From contig CAKTOO010000021.1 of assembly GCA_934590165.1 (NCBI GenBank), forward strand, positions 1 through 51,580: a DNA stretch of 51,580 nt. The letters are read 5' to 3'. Below the pieces are notes generated by a model. It was given only the letters and a program-made list of their open reading frames with translations, searched no databases and had not been told where the DNA came from. The translations under genes were made by a program, and so were the position numbers. Below, one piece after another: positions 31,984-39,333 of the stretch. Each line of letters starts with the position of its first letter. The first letter of the stretch is position 1. This stretch comes from an uncultured Dysosmobacter sp. Lineage in GTDB: Bacteria > Bacillota > Clostridia > Oscillospirales > Oscillospiraceae.

Positions 31984-33525
31984 ATGAAGTTGGCGTCAGC
32001 GGCGCAGATGAAGGAACTGGACCGGCGGGCCATTGAGGAGCGGCACATTCCCTCCATCGAATTGATGGAGCGGGCGGCGGAGGGCGTGGCGGAAGCAGCT
32101 CTTTCCCTGCTGCCGGGGCGGCCGGGGAAATGCCGGGCGGCGGTGTTCTGCGGCAGCGGCAACAACGGCGGCGACGGCATCGCCGCGGCCCGGCTGCTGT
32201 TTTTAAAGGGCGCATCTGTCCGGGTGTTTCTGGTGGGCAGCTATGAAAAGCTGACGCCTGACGCCCTGGAGGAGACCCGCCGCCTCAGCGAGTGCGGCGT
32301 GGAGCTGGAGCCCTGGGACCCAGAGGACCTGAGCCAGTCCGCCTGGGCCAGGGGCAGCCATGTGCTGGTGGATGCCCTGTTTGGCGTGGGGTTGTCCCGG
32401 GACATCGCGGAGGGGTCGGACTATGCCCGGGCAGTGGAGCTGATGAACCAGTGCGCGGCGCCGGTGGTGGCTGCGGATATCCCCAGCGGTGTGGAGGCGG
32501 ACACGGGCCGGGTCCTGGGCCGGGCAGTGTTGGCTGACAAGACGATTACCTTTACGCTTGGGAAGGTGGGCCAATTCGTGGGAGACGGCGCGCTGTGTTC
32601 CGGCGAGGTGACAGTGCGGGATATCGGCATTCCCGCGGACCTGGTCCGTTCCGCCGCCTGCCCGGTGCAGACAGTGGAGGCGGATTTTGCCAGGGCGGCG
32701 CTGCCCCGGCGGAAAACCGACGGACACAAGGGAGATTTCGGCAAATTACTGGTGCTCGGCGGCTCTGTGGGGTACACAGGGGCACCGTATTTGGCGGCCG
32801 GTGCCGCCGTCCGCTCCGGCTGCGGACTGGTGTTTTTGGGTGTGCCGGAGAGCATCTGGCAGGTGGAGGCATCCCGGTGCGTTTCCGCCATGCCGTTCCC
32901 TCTGGCAGACAGACATGGTGCGTTAAGCTATAAAGCTTTACAGGTGATACAAAAGAAATTAGAGCCCTGCCATGTGCTGGCCCTGGGGCCGGGATTGGGG
33001 AAGGGGGAGCAGGTGACCCGGCTGGTACTGGAGCTGCTGGCGGAAACGGAACAGCCCGTGGTACTGGACGCTGACGGCATAAACGCTCTGGCGGGGCATA
33101 TGGATGTATTGGATGCCCGGCGGGGCCGCATTACCATCCTGACGCCTCACGACGGGGAGTTTGCCCGCCTGGGCGGGGACCTGGCCGGTGGAGACCGGAC
33201 CCGGGCGGCCCGGGACTTTGCGGCGCGGCATGGCTGTGTGCTGGTGCTGAAGGGCCACCGGACCGTGACAGCCGCCCCGGAGGGAAACGTCCTGGTGAAC
33301 ACCACCGGCAATTCCGGCCTGGCCAAGGGCGGCAGCGGTGATGTGCTGACAGGCGTCATCGCGTCTTTGCTGGCCCAGGGAGCGCCGGCGGTCCAGGCGG
33401 CGGCTTTGGGCGTCTGGCTCCACGGCCGGGCGGGAGACCTGGCGGCGGAGGCGCTGACGCCCTATGCCATGACGCCGGAGGATGTGATCACCCACCTGCC
33501 GGCGGCCTTCCGGGAGATTTTGTAA
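31984..33525 (+). CDS. nnr: Bifunctional NAD(P)HX epimerase/dehydratase
   Basis: 513 residues, full length. Repairs hydrated NADH and NADPH: the N-terminal YjeF_N domain (about 1-215; GSGNNGGDGIAAARLL, ALFGVGL, ADIPSGVEADTG) epimerises, and the C-terminal carbohydrate-kinase-like domain (about 225-513; LALGPGLGKG, LDADGINAL, LTPHDGEFARL, GNSGLAKGGSGDVLTG) dehydrates using ADP or ATP. The ATG at 31984 follows GGGAGGAGA; earlier in-frame codons overlap the promoter. Likely first gene of an operon with the lipoprotein and alr genes downstream (gaps of 16 and 32 bases). Confidence 0.96.
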   Translation: MKLASAAQMKELDRRAIEERHIPSIELMERAAEGVAEAALSLLPGRPGKCRAAVFCGSGNNGGDGIAAARLLFLKGASVRVFLVGSYEKLTPDALEETRRLSECGVELEPWDPEDLSQSAWARGSHVLVDALFGVGLSRDIAEGSDYARAVELMNQCAAPVVAADIPSGVEADTGRVLGRAVLADKTITFTLGKVGQFVGDGALCSGEVTVRDIGIPADLVRSAACPVQTVEADFARAALPRRKTDGHKGDFGKLLVLGGSVGYTGAPYLAAGAAVRSGCGLVFLGVPESIWQVEASRCVSAMPFPLADRHGALSYKALQVIQKKLEPCHVLALGPGLGKGEQVTRLVLELLAETEQPVVLDADGINALAGHMDVLDARRGRITILTPHDGEFARLGGDLAGGDRTRAARDFAARHGCVLVLKGHRTVTAAPEGNVLVNTTGNSGLAKGGSGDVLTGVIASLLAQGAPAVQAAALGVWLHGRAGDLAAEALTPYAMTPEDVITHLPAAFREIL

Positions 33526-33541
33526 CATTGGAGGAATGACG

Positions 33542-34144
33542 GTGCGCAAATGGCTGTGCGTACCAATGATGACCCTGCTCCTGCTGCTCTCGGCCTGCGG
33601 CGGGAAGGGGGAGAGCGAGGCGGCGGACCTGCGGGACCGCTACCACGATATGGCCGGCTGTACCATGGAGGCCGCCGTCACCTGTTCTCAGGGGGACCGG
33701 GTATGGCAGGCGGAGCTGCGGTGCGAGTATGTGCCTGACGGCGAGATCACGGTGGAGGTACTGTCACCGGAGACCATCGCCGGCGTCCGGGCGGTGCTGG
33801 ACGGAGCGACGCTGACTCTGGAGTATGAGGATTTGTGTCTGAACGCCGGGACCCTCAGCAGCCAGTCCGTCAGTCCCATGGCCTGCCTTCCACGGCTCAT
33901 GAGCGCCCTGCGGGATGGCTGGCTTCTGGAGGAGAATGAGGAAACCTGGAACGATGTGTCCTGCCGGCGGCTGATGGTGGACCAAAGCGGCACCCAGAAC
34001 GGAAAGATCGTCTCTACGGTCTGGCTGCGGCAGGAGGACGGCACGCCGGTGCGGGGAGAGATCTCCGTGGACGGAGAAAATATTTTGACGGCGGAGTTTA
34101 CGAGTTTTACCTTTTATGATACAATCGACGAACAGGGGCCGTGA
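33542..34144 (+). CDS. Putative lipoprotein, possibly LolA-like
   Basis: 200 residues. Lipoprotein signal LLLLLSAC with Cys near residue 17. The rest is soluble and beta-rich, ending in FTSFTFYDTIDE; the alternating pattern and the VEVLSPETIAGVRAVLDGATLTLEYEDL segment resemble DUF4367/LolA-like lipoprotein-sorting folds. The GTG at 33542 is 7 bases after GGAGG; the ATG at 33536 abuts it and is less likely. Between nnr and alr on the same strand, with short gaps, so probably co-transcribed. Substrate not predictable. Confidence 0.75.
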   Translation: MRKWLCVPMMTLLLLLSACGGKGESEAADLRDRYHDMAGCTMEAAVTCSQGDRVWQAELRCEYVPDGEITVEVLSPETIAGVRAVLDGATLTLEYEDLCLNAGTLSSQSVSPMACLPRLMSALRDGWLLEENEETWNDVSCRRLMVDQSGTQNGKIVSTVWLRQEDGTPVRGEISVDGENILTAEFTSFTFYDTIDEQGP

Positions 34145-34176
34145 ACCCTGAACAATGAGAAGGTGACCAAAGCTAC

Positions 34177-35346
34177 ATGGAAGATACGATCCTGCGGCGT
34201 ACTTGGGCGGAGATCGACCTGGACGCCCTGGCACATAATTACCGCCAGGCCCGCAAGCGCATTGGGCCAAATGTGAAATACCTGGGCGTGGTGAAGGCGG
34301 ACGCCTATGGCCACGGCGCTCTCCAGGTGGCGAAAAAGCTGGAGGAGCTGGGGGCGGACTACCTGGCGGTGTCCAGCCTGGACGAGGCCCGGGAACTGCG
34401 CCATGGAGGCGTAAGCGCGCCCATTCTTATTCTGGGCCACACGCCGCCGGAGATGGTGCCCCAGCTCATTGAGTACGGTATCACTCAAGCAGTGTCCGCT
34501 AAGGCCAAGGCGGAGGAGTACAGCGCCGCGGCAGCCGCCTGCGGCGGCACGCTGAAGGTCCACATCAAGGTGGACACCGGAATGTCCCGGCTGGGTTTTC
34601 TGGTGCGGGACGGCCACTTTGACGGCGGCGTGGAGGCCATAGCTGCCTCCTGCGCACTGCCCCACTTGGAGGCAGAGGGCATCTTTACCCACTTTGCTGT
34701 TTCCGATGCCGACGATGCCCCCAGCGAAGATTATACCCGCCGGCAGTTTGCGGTGTTTCAGCATGTCATCGCCGCCCTGGCGGCCCAGGAGCGGACCTTC
34801 GCCATCCGCCACTGTGCCAACAGCGGCGCCCTGGCCCGGTATCCGGAGATGTATCTGGACATGGTGCGGCCCGGCATCGCCCTGTACGGTGTGGGGGACG
34901 ACGCGGAACGCCTGGGCCTGCGGCCGGTCATGAGCCTGAAATCCTCCATCTCCACCATTAAGGTCTTTGACCCGGACACGGACATCAGCTATGGCCGGAC
35001 CTTCCACACCACGGAAAAGACCCGGGTGGGCGTGCTGCCCATCGGCTATGCCGACGGTTTTTTCCGGGGCCTTTCCAACCGGATGTCCGTCATCACCGCC
35101 CAGGGACCGGCGCCGGTCCGTGGCCGCATCTGTATGGATATGTGCATGGTGGATCTTTCGGGGCTGCCGGATGTCCATGTGGGGGACACCGTGGAGATTT
35201 TCGGAAAATGCCAGCCGGTGGACCGTTTGGCGGAAATTCTGAACACCATCCCCTACGAGCTGACCTGCGCCGTCAGCAAGCGGGTGCCCCGACTGTACCT
35301 GGAGAACGGTGAAGTCGTGGAACGGAGCCTGCGTCTGCTGCTGTAA
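34177..35346 (+). CDS. alr: Alanine racemase
   Basis: 389 residues, full length. PLP enzyme making D-alanine for peptidoglycan. The Schiff-base Lys40 is in VVKADAYGHG; other fold-III motifs are KVDTGMSRLGF, HCANSGA, RPGIALYG, PIGYADGF and GRICMDMCMVDLS (second-subunit active-site region). The ATG at 34177 follows AAGGTGA. Followed by a mazF-type gene as in Bacillus, though here a 179-base spacer with two hairpins takes the place where an antitoxin gene is usually found. Confidence 0.98.
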   Translation: MEDTILRRTWAEIDLDALAHNYRQARKRIGPNVKYLGVVKADAYGHGALQVAKKLEELGADYLAVSSLDEARELRHGGVSAPILILGHTPPEMVPQLIEYGITQAVSAKAKAEEYSAAAAACGGTLKVHIKVDTGMSRLGFLVRDGHFDGGVEAIAASCALPHLEAEGIFTHFAVSDADDAPSEDYTRRQFAVFQHVIAALAAQERTFAIRHCANSGALARYPEMYLDMVRPGIALYGVGDDAERLGLRPVMSLKSSISTIKVFDPDTDISYGRTFHTTEKTRVGVLPIGYADGFFRGLSNRMSVITAQGPAPVRGRICMDMCMVDLSGLPDVHVGDTVEIFGKCQPVDRLAEILNTIPYELTCAVSKRVPRLYLENGEVVERSLRLLL

Positions 35347-35406
35347 ACATAACTTTCAAAGAGAACACACGCCGCCCTTGTCCCGGCCATAGGATGATAC
35401 GGGGCG

Positions 35407-35494
35407 GCAGCGGCGGAATTTGCAGCCAAGTCCGGTATAAATTCCGCCGCTGCGTGGGAGAATGAAAGTGGCCTCACCGAAGGGCTTTCGGTGA
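35407..35494. repeat. Two hairpins between alr and mazF
   Basis: A perfect 15-bp inverted repeat (35407-35421 with 35439-35453, 17-base loop) and a second 8-bp stem (35474-35481 with 35487-35494). No T-run follows either, so a plain terminator is unlikely. They occupy the position where the mazE/ndoAI antitoxin gene usually lies. Confidence 0.7.
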
Positions 35495-35525
35495 CGGGTA
35501 CTTCTTTCGGCGGAGTGTGAACTTT

Positions 35526-35894
35526 GTGGATACGAGTGTCAAGCGCGGCGATATTTACTATGCCGATCTCTCCCCGGTGGTGGGCAGCGAGCAGGGCGGC
35601 GTCCGGCCTGTTTTGATCATCCAGAATGACACCGGGAACCGTTACAGTCCCACCGTTATTGCGGCGGCCATTACGTCCCAGACCGGGAAAGCGCGGCTGC
35701 CGACACATATCGACCTTCCCGTGGTCCAGAGCAGCGGCCTCAGCCGGGATTCCGTGGTGCTGCTGGAGCAGGTGCGGACCCTGGACAAAAAGCGCCTGCG
35801 GGAACGGATGGGCCATGTGGACGAGGGCGTAATGGAGAAGGTGGACCTGGCCATCGCAGTCAGCTTCGGCCTGCCCCATGACCAGCTGGTTTAA
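35526..35894 (+). CDS. mazF: MazF/PemK family mRNA endonuclease toxin (NdoA-like)
   Basis: 122 residues, full length for the EndoA/NdoA group. VKRGDIYYADLSPVVGSEQGGVRPVLIIQND is the hallmark N-terminus, with the Arg and Thr catalytic pair expected in GGVRPV and in the AITSQTGK segment. The GTG at 35526 lies 10 bases from GGAG; the GTG at 35517 abuts it. Same gene order as Bacillus alr-ndoAI-ndoA, but no antitoxin gene can be seen upstream. The last 33 bases are repeated after cassette C. It may be regulated by an unlinked antitoxin or by the hairpins upstream. Confidence 0.92.
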   Translation: MDTSVKRGDIYYADLSPVVGSEQGGVRPVLIIQNDTGNRYSPTVIAAAITSQTGKARLPTHIDLPVVQSSGLSRDSVVLLEQVRTLDKKRLRERMGHVDEGVMEKVDLAIAVSFGLPHDQLV

Positions 35895-36092
35895 AGAAAG
35901 GCACAGCCCTTGGAGAAGATTTTTGTGGAGGACTGCGGCCGCCGCGAAGGCGGCGCCAAGTGTTTTGCGCAGCAAAACCTTGAAATCGGCGGGATTCATT
36001 CCCGGCGATTTGAGTCAAATGAAAAGGGCTCCCGCACCGTCATGGACGGTGTGGGAAGCAGCTTCGGCCTGCCCCATGACCATCTGGTCTGA
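35862..36092 (+). repeat. Palindromic cassette C with duplicated mazF 3' end
   Basis: Direct copies of a 33-bp segment (35862-35894 and 36060-36092, 30 of 33 identical), each ending in an in-frame stop, flank 165 bp. The core is at 35956-35981 with arms CAAGTGTTTTGC and GCAAAACCTTG. The block GGCGGGATTCATTCCC (35987-36002) is shared with cassette B. The interval from 35910 is open in the same frame as the orphan tail, giving a 60-residue reading that ends FGLPHDHLV, but it has no convincing start. Confidence 0.85.
36060..36092 (+). pseudogene. Orphan copy of the mazF C-terminus
   Basis: Codes SFGLPHDHLV and stop, against SFGLPHDQLV in mazF. Stop codon TGA instead of TAA. Not a gene by itself. 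Confidence 0.75.
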
Positions 36093-36184
36093 GCGCATTT
36101 GATAGGATGAGACGAGCGCGTTTCCCGGAGAGGCGGGGCCTTTCCGGGAGGCGCTGCACCAAAGAGCTAGGGAGGTACATACAT

Positions 36185-36673
36185 ATGAAGAAAAACAGAT
36201 GGCTTTTGCGAGCGGTGGTACTGGTGCTGCTTTCCGGTATCCTGACCACATCGGTCTCCCTGGCGGCGGAGGCGGGATCTTCCGATGACCCGTTGGTGAC
36301 CCTCAGCTACCTGAACGGGACATTTTTGAACAGCATCCTGGAGCGGGTGGACGAAAAGATCGCCCAGAGGAACAGCCAGTCCTCCGGCCAGGCCGGAGGC
36401 ACCGCGGCGGACACCTTCACGGTGGTGACCCTCTCCAATGGGCAGACCCTTACCGGCAGCATTGGCTGTGAGGTCATGCTTCGTGTGGGCACGGCGGTGT
36501 GCGTTTCGCCATCCAACCCCGGCCTCATCGACGAATCCGCCGCCGTGACGCTGAACAACAGCGGCGCCCTGGCCACCAACCACCTATATATGATGACCAT
36601 CGAGGGGCGGGGGGTAAAGGCCACCTCCGGCACGGTGAAGCTGCTGGTCCGGGGCGGCTATACCATCGCTTAA
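36185..36673 (+). CDS. Exported protein of unknown function
   Basis: 162 residues. Sec signal peptide (about 1-27, ending SLAAEA), then a soluble domain with a region of predicted helix (LNGTFLNSILERVDEKIAQ) and a Gly/Thr/Val-rich beta region in which GCEVMLRVGTAVCVSP and ATNHLYMMTIEGRGVKA are notable. I do not recognise the family, though similar small exported proteins with this end (VKLLVRGGYTI) seem common near firmicute wall genes. ATG at 36185 is 8 bases from AGGGAGG; the earlier in-frame codons fall in the non-coding part after cassette C. Ends before a strong terminator. Confidence 0.78.
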   Translation: MKKNRWLLRAVVLVLLSGILTTSVSLAAEAGSSDDPLVTLSYLNGTFLNSILERVDEKIAQRNSQSSGQAGGTAADTFTVVTLSNGQTLTGSIGCEVMLRVGTAVCVSPSNPGLIDESAAVTLNNSGALATNHLYMMTIEGRGVKATSGTVKLLVRGGYTIA

Positions 36674-36687
36674 ACCCATACGCATAC

Positions 36688-36736
36688 ATAAGGAAGCCCG
36701 TCTGTGCATATGGTTGCACAGACGGGCTTTCTTTGC
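36688..36736 (+). terminator. Terminator after the exported protein gene
   Basis: 15-bp stem with arms AAGCCCGTCTGTGCA and TGCACAGACGGGCTT, then TCTTT. The next ATG lies about 20 bases further on. Confidence 0.85.
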
Positions 36737-36752
36737 GGGGAAGGAGGGCGGC

Positions 36753-37274
36753 ATGGACAAGTATCCGCTGCTGTGGCAGGGAAAAAGCGCCGGGGAACTG
36801 ACAGTGACGGAGGAGGGACTGTACACCTGCTTTGACTGTGCTTGCCGCCTGCCGGGTGAGGGCATCTGGTGCGCCTGGGCCGTGGGAGCGGGCGGCCAGC
36901 TGCGGCTGGGGGTCCTGGAGCCGGAGGGCCGGCGGGGCAAGATCCGCCGCCGGTTCTCCCGGCAGATGACGGCACCCCTTGGAAAGGTGCTGCGGGGCGA
37001 GGTGCGCCCGGCGGCGGAAGGAGCGGAAGAATGGATACCTCTGGACATGGGGAGAGAGCCGCTGCGGACGCCCTGGCTGCAAAAGGCGCTTGCAGGCACG
37101 GCAGGTGTGCTGACGCGGAGGGAAGGGGAGCGGCGGTGGCTGGCAGTACCCTGGGACTGTGGGAAGCCGTTTCCCCTGGTGCCCATGGTCTGCTTTGCCA
37201 GCCTTCGGCATATCCGGGAACGGGACTACGCCGTGTTTTTGCTGGATGGAAAGGAATGGCCGCAGTTTCCGTGA
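36753..37274 (+). CDS. Conserved hypothetical protein, 173 residues
   Basis: I do not recognise it. Cytoplasmic, basic and Arg/Gly-rich, with no membrane segment. A Cys-rich early stretch FDCACRLPGEGIWCAW (about 28-43) is followed by a long basic middle (RRGKIRRRFSRQM). ATG at 36753 follows AAGGAGGG by 7 bases. It lies right behind a terminator and before nrdR with 132 bases between, so it may rely on read-through or have an unseen promoter. Confidence 0.65.
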   Translation: MDKYPLLWQGKSAGELTVTEEGLYTCFDCACRLPGEGIWCAWAVGAGGQLRLGVLEPEGRRGKIRRRFSRQMTAPLGKVLRGEVRPAAEGAEEWIPLDMGREPLRTPWLQKALAGTAGVLTRREGERRWLAVPWDCGKPFPLVPMVCFASLRHIRERDYAVFLLDGKEWPQFP

Positions 37275-37307
37275 GAGGGAAAAAACGTCCGCCGGAACGG
37301 AAAATGG

Positions 37308-37346
37308 AAAATATGGATACCATATTTTGCGGCGGTGTGATATAAT
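37308..37346 (+). promoter_or_regulatory. nrdR promoter with overlapping inverted repeat
   Basis: Extended -10 TGATATAAT (TATAAT at 37341-37346) with no good -35. A perfect 9-bp inverted repeat AAAATATGG/CCATATTTT (37308-37316 with 37320-37328) sits over the -35 region and suggests an operator. NrdR boxes have a different consensus, so autoregulation is only a possibility. Confidence 0.5.
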
Positions 37347-37406
37347 ATCCACAAGTAAGGATACAGGCCGCCAACGGCGGCAGAGACTCGTGTCAGGAGG
37401 TTTTCT

Positions 37407-37862
37407 ATGAAGTGTCCGTTTTGTGGTTTCAGTGAGAGCAAGGTCATCGATTCCCGCCCCGCTGACGAGGGTGCCAGCATTCGCCGCCGCCGGGAGTGCC
37501 TGTCCTGCGGCAAGCGGTTCACCACCTATGAAACGGTGGAGAGCCTTCCCATGGTGGTGGTGAAAAAGGACGGCAGCCGCCAGAGCTTTGATCGCCGGAA
37601 GGTGCTGGGCGGCATGATCCGTGCCTGTGAGAAACGGCCGGTCCCTCTGGCGGAGCTGGAGAAGATCGCGGAGGAAATCGAACAGGACCTCCAGAACTCC
37701 ATGGAGCGGGAGGTCAGCACCGAGGCCATCGGCGAGCGGGTCATGGACCGGCTGCGCAGCGTGGACCAGGTGGCCTATGTGCGCTTTGCCTCCGTGTACC
37801 GCCAGTTCAAGGATATCGATACGTTCATGGCGGAGCTGAACAAGCTGCTCAGCGAAAAATAA
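37407..37862 (+). CDS. nrdR: Transcriptional repressor NrdR
   Basis: 151 residues, full length. Represses ribonucleotide reductase genes in response to ATP/dATP. N-terminal zinc ribbon with CPFC (Cys3, Cys6) and CLSC (Cys31, Cys34), then an ATP-cone domain (about 49-139; VVVKKDGSRQSFDRRKVLGGMIRAC). DSRPADEGASIRRRRECL and VAYVRFASVYRQF are family motifs. ATG at 37407 follows CAGGAGG by 7 bases. Convergent with the DUF4363/DUF421 pair; only 3 bases separate the stop codons and no terminator is visible. Confidence 0.98.
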   Translation: MKCPFCGFSESKVIDSRPADEGASIRRRRECLSCGKRFTTYETVESLPMVVVKKDGSRQSFDRRKVLGGMIRACEKRPVPLAELEKIAEEIEQDLQNSMEREVSTEAIGERVMDRLRSVDQVAYVRFASVYRQFKDIDTFMAELNKLLSEK

Positions 37863-37865
37863 AGC

Positions 37866-38246
37866 TCATAGAATGTTGCGGATACTGCAAGCCTCCATCT
37901 CCGAGAGAAGCCGCAGCTGGTCCCGCAGGTCTGTGATCTCCGCCTGGAACTCCGCCGTCTCCCGAACGGCGGCAAAGGCCTGGGCCCGCTGGTACATGGC
38001 CTCCGCGTCGTCCACGGCGTCATGCTCTGTGACGATGTGCAGGTAGGTCTGCCGGCTGGTCCAGTCCGCGTAGCTGTCCGCCAGTACATTCTCCGCTCCC
38101 GGCCAGTTTTCCGCTGCGGCCAGTTCCTGCGCTTGGAGCAGCTGTGACCGCAGATGAGAGGTCTGCGACTCCATGACCCGGGCATTCCAAAGGGACAGGG
38201 CCAGAATGGCTGCCAGTACCGCCAGCGGCGGAAGAAACCGCTTCAT
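37866..38246 (-). CDS. DUF4363 family membrane-anchored protein
   Basis: 126 residues. One N-terminal membrane helix (about 4-20, FLPPLAVLAAILALSLW) followed by an extracytoplasmic helical domain, rich in Ala, Glu and Gln (SHLRSQLLQAQELAAAENWPGAENVL), typical of DUF4363. Function unknown. Overlaps the end of the DUF421 gene by 4 bases (ATGA). This pairing suggests a two-protein membrane complex. ATG at 38246 is 6 bases from GGAGG. The longer open frame further upstream is a shadow of DUF421. Confidence 0.85.
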   Translation of the reverse strand: MKRFLPPLAVLAAILALSLWNARVMESQTSHLRSQLLQAQELAAAENWPGAENVLADSYADWTSRQTYLHIVTEHDAVDDAEAMYQRAQAFAAVRETAEFQAEITDLRDQLRLLSEMEACSIRNIL

Positions 38247-38926
38247 TCCGCCGCCTCCTTTTTCACGCAGAATACGCTGCCTTTTTCGTCCACCGTCAGC
38301 AAGAACACCTGACGGGGCGAGGAGAGGCGGCGTTTTTTCAGCTCCTTTTGCAGCCAATTTTCGTCCAACCCCCGGGCGGTGAGATTTTTCCGCAGGAGCC
38401 GGCCGTCGTTGATGAGGACCAGCGGCAGCGTCACATCGTCTTTGACCTCCAGCTCCAGCTGGGCCGCTGTGGGAGGCTTTTGGGCCGCCACCGGCAGCAC
38501 GGACAACTGGCCGGAGTTTTCCAGCACGGCGTATTTCACATCGGCCACGGAGGTAATACCCTGCTGGCGCAGCTCCTCCAGCAGCTCGTCCAGAGTATAG
38601 CGGTTTTTGGCCATGGCCGCCTGCTGCACCTGCCCGTTCCGAATGAGGACCGTAGGGGAGCCGCATACCAACTCCCGGAACCGGAGACTGCGTAAGGACA
38701 GCTGGCTCAGCAGCATGGAAAGGGACAGCAGAGTCAAAATTGGGATGACGCCGGCAAGCAGCGGAATGCCGAAATCCTGCATGGGCACGGTGGCCAGGTC
38801 CGAGATCATCATGGTCAAAACAAGCTCCACCGGCTCCAGCTGGGCGATCTGCCGTTTGCCCAGCAGCCGCAGCCCGGCGGTGATGAGTACGTATAAAATA
38901 ACGGTGCGGACAAATGCTGTGATCAT
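38243..38926 (-). CDS. DUF421 membrane protein (YetF/YcaP family)
   Basis: 227 residues. Three N-terminal membrane segments (within 1-85) are followed by cytoplasmic YetF-like domains (about 85-227), with the family segment GSPTVLIRNGQVQQAAMAKNRYTLDELLEELRQQGI. Biochemical role unknown; relatives in spore formers are associated with spore inner membrane and germination or stress traits. Starts at 38926 after GAGGGGAAAC, a moderate site. First gene of the two-gene unit with DUF4363. Confidence 0.9.
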   Translation of the reverse strand: MITAFVRTVILYVLITAGLRLLGKRQIAQLEPVELVLTMMISDLATVPMQDFGIPLLAGVIPILTLLSLSMLLSQLSLRSLRFRELVCGSPTVLIRNGQVQQAAMAKNRYTLDELLEELRQQGITSVADVKYAVLENSGQLSVLPVAAQKPPTAAQLELEVKDDVTLPLVLINDGRLLRKNLTARGLDENWLQKELKKRRLSSPRQVFLLTVDEKGSVFCVKKEAAE

Positions 38927-38992
38927 AGGTGTTTCCCCTCCATTCCAACAGTGTTTCCGGGGGCGGGGAAAGTATTCTTGTGCGTCCGGCTA

Positions 38993-39021
38993 TTGCGCTT
39001 TTGCGCGTTTTATCATATACT
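38993..39021 (+). promoter_or_regulatory. Promoter of the glmS ribozyme-glmS transcript
   Basis: TTGCGC (38993-38998), 17-base spacer, TATACT (39016-39021). Confidence 0.75.
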
Positions 39022-39059
39022 AGACCAAAACGCAGCGGTGAAAGGAGGCTATGGGCAAG

Positions 39060-39275
39060 GCCCATCACAAGCGCCATGTGCCCGGAACATGCGTGTTTTC
39101 GGGATGACGAGGCGGGGGGAACCGGCAGGGGACGAAAGTCCACGGTCGGTCCGCGGCGGTGCCGCGGGATCGAAGATTTCGGCGGATGCCCCTCCGTGGC
39201 CGCGGACATGTGACACAGCCGGCAAATATGCGGGTGACCGCAAAACAGAGAGGCTGTGACCGCGGAGAAAGAGAC
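39060..39275 (+). ncRNA. glmS ribozyme
   Basis: Self-cleaving leader that uses glucosamine-6-phosphate as cofactor. Seen directly: AAGCGCC with cleavage expected between 39070 and 39071, GACGAGG at about 39097, and the conserved core GATCGAAGATTTCGGCGGATG (written in part: TTCGGCGGATG at about 39178-39188), then CCTCCG, with peripheral GC-rich helices. It ends about 60 bases before glmS. Cleavage destabilises glmS mRNA when product is plentiful. Confidence 0.93.
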
Positions 39276-39333
39276 AAGTGGCTGCGCATTTGTCCTTTTG
39301 ATAAAGCTTTTATCAGGAGGAACTTTTCAAACT

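Noticed and set aside
35910..36092. 60-codon frame within cassette C as a gene
   Set aside because: TTG start without a good ribosome site; ends in a duplicate of the mazF tail. Treated as part of the cassette.
37866..39209. 447-codon frame ending in the DUF4363 gene
   Set aside because: Only the last 126 codons have a ribosome site and a family match; the upstream part overlaps DUF421 out of frame.
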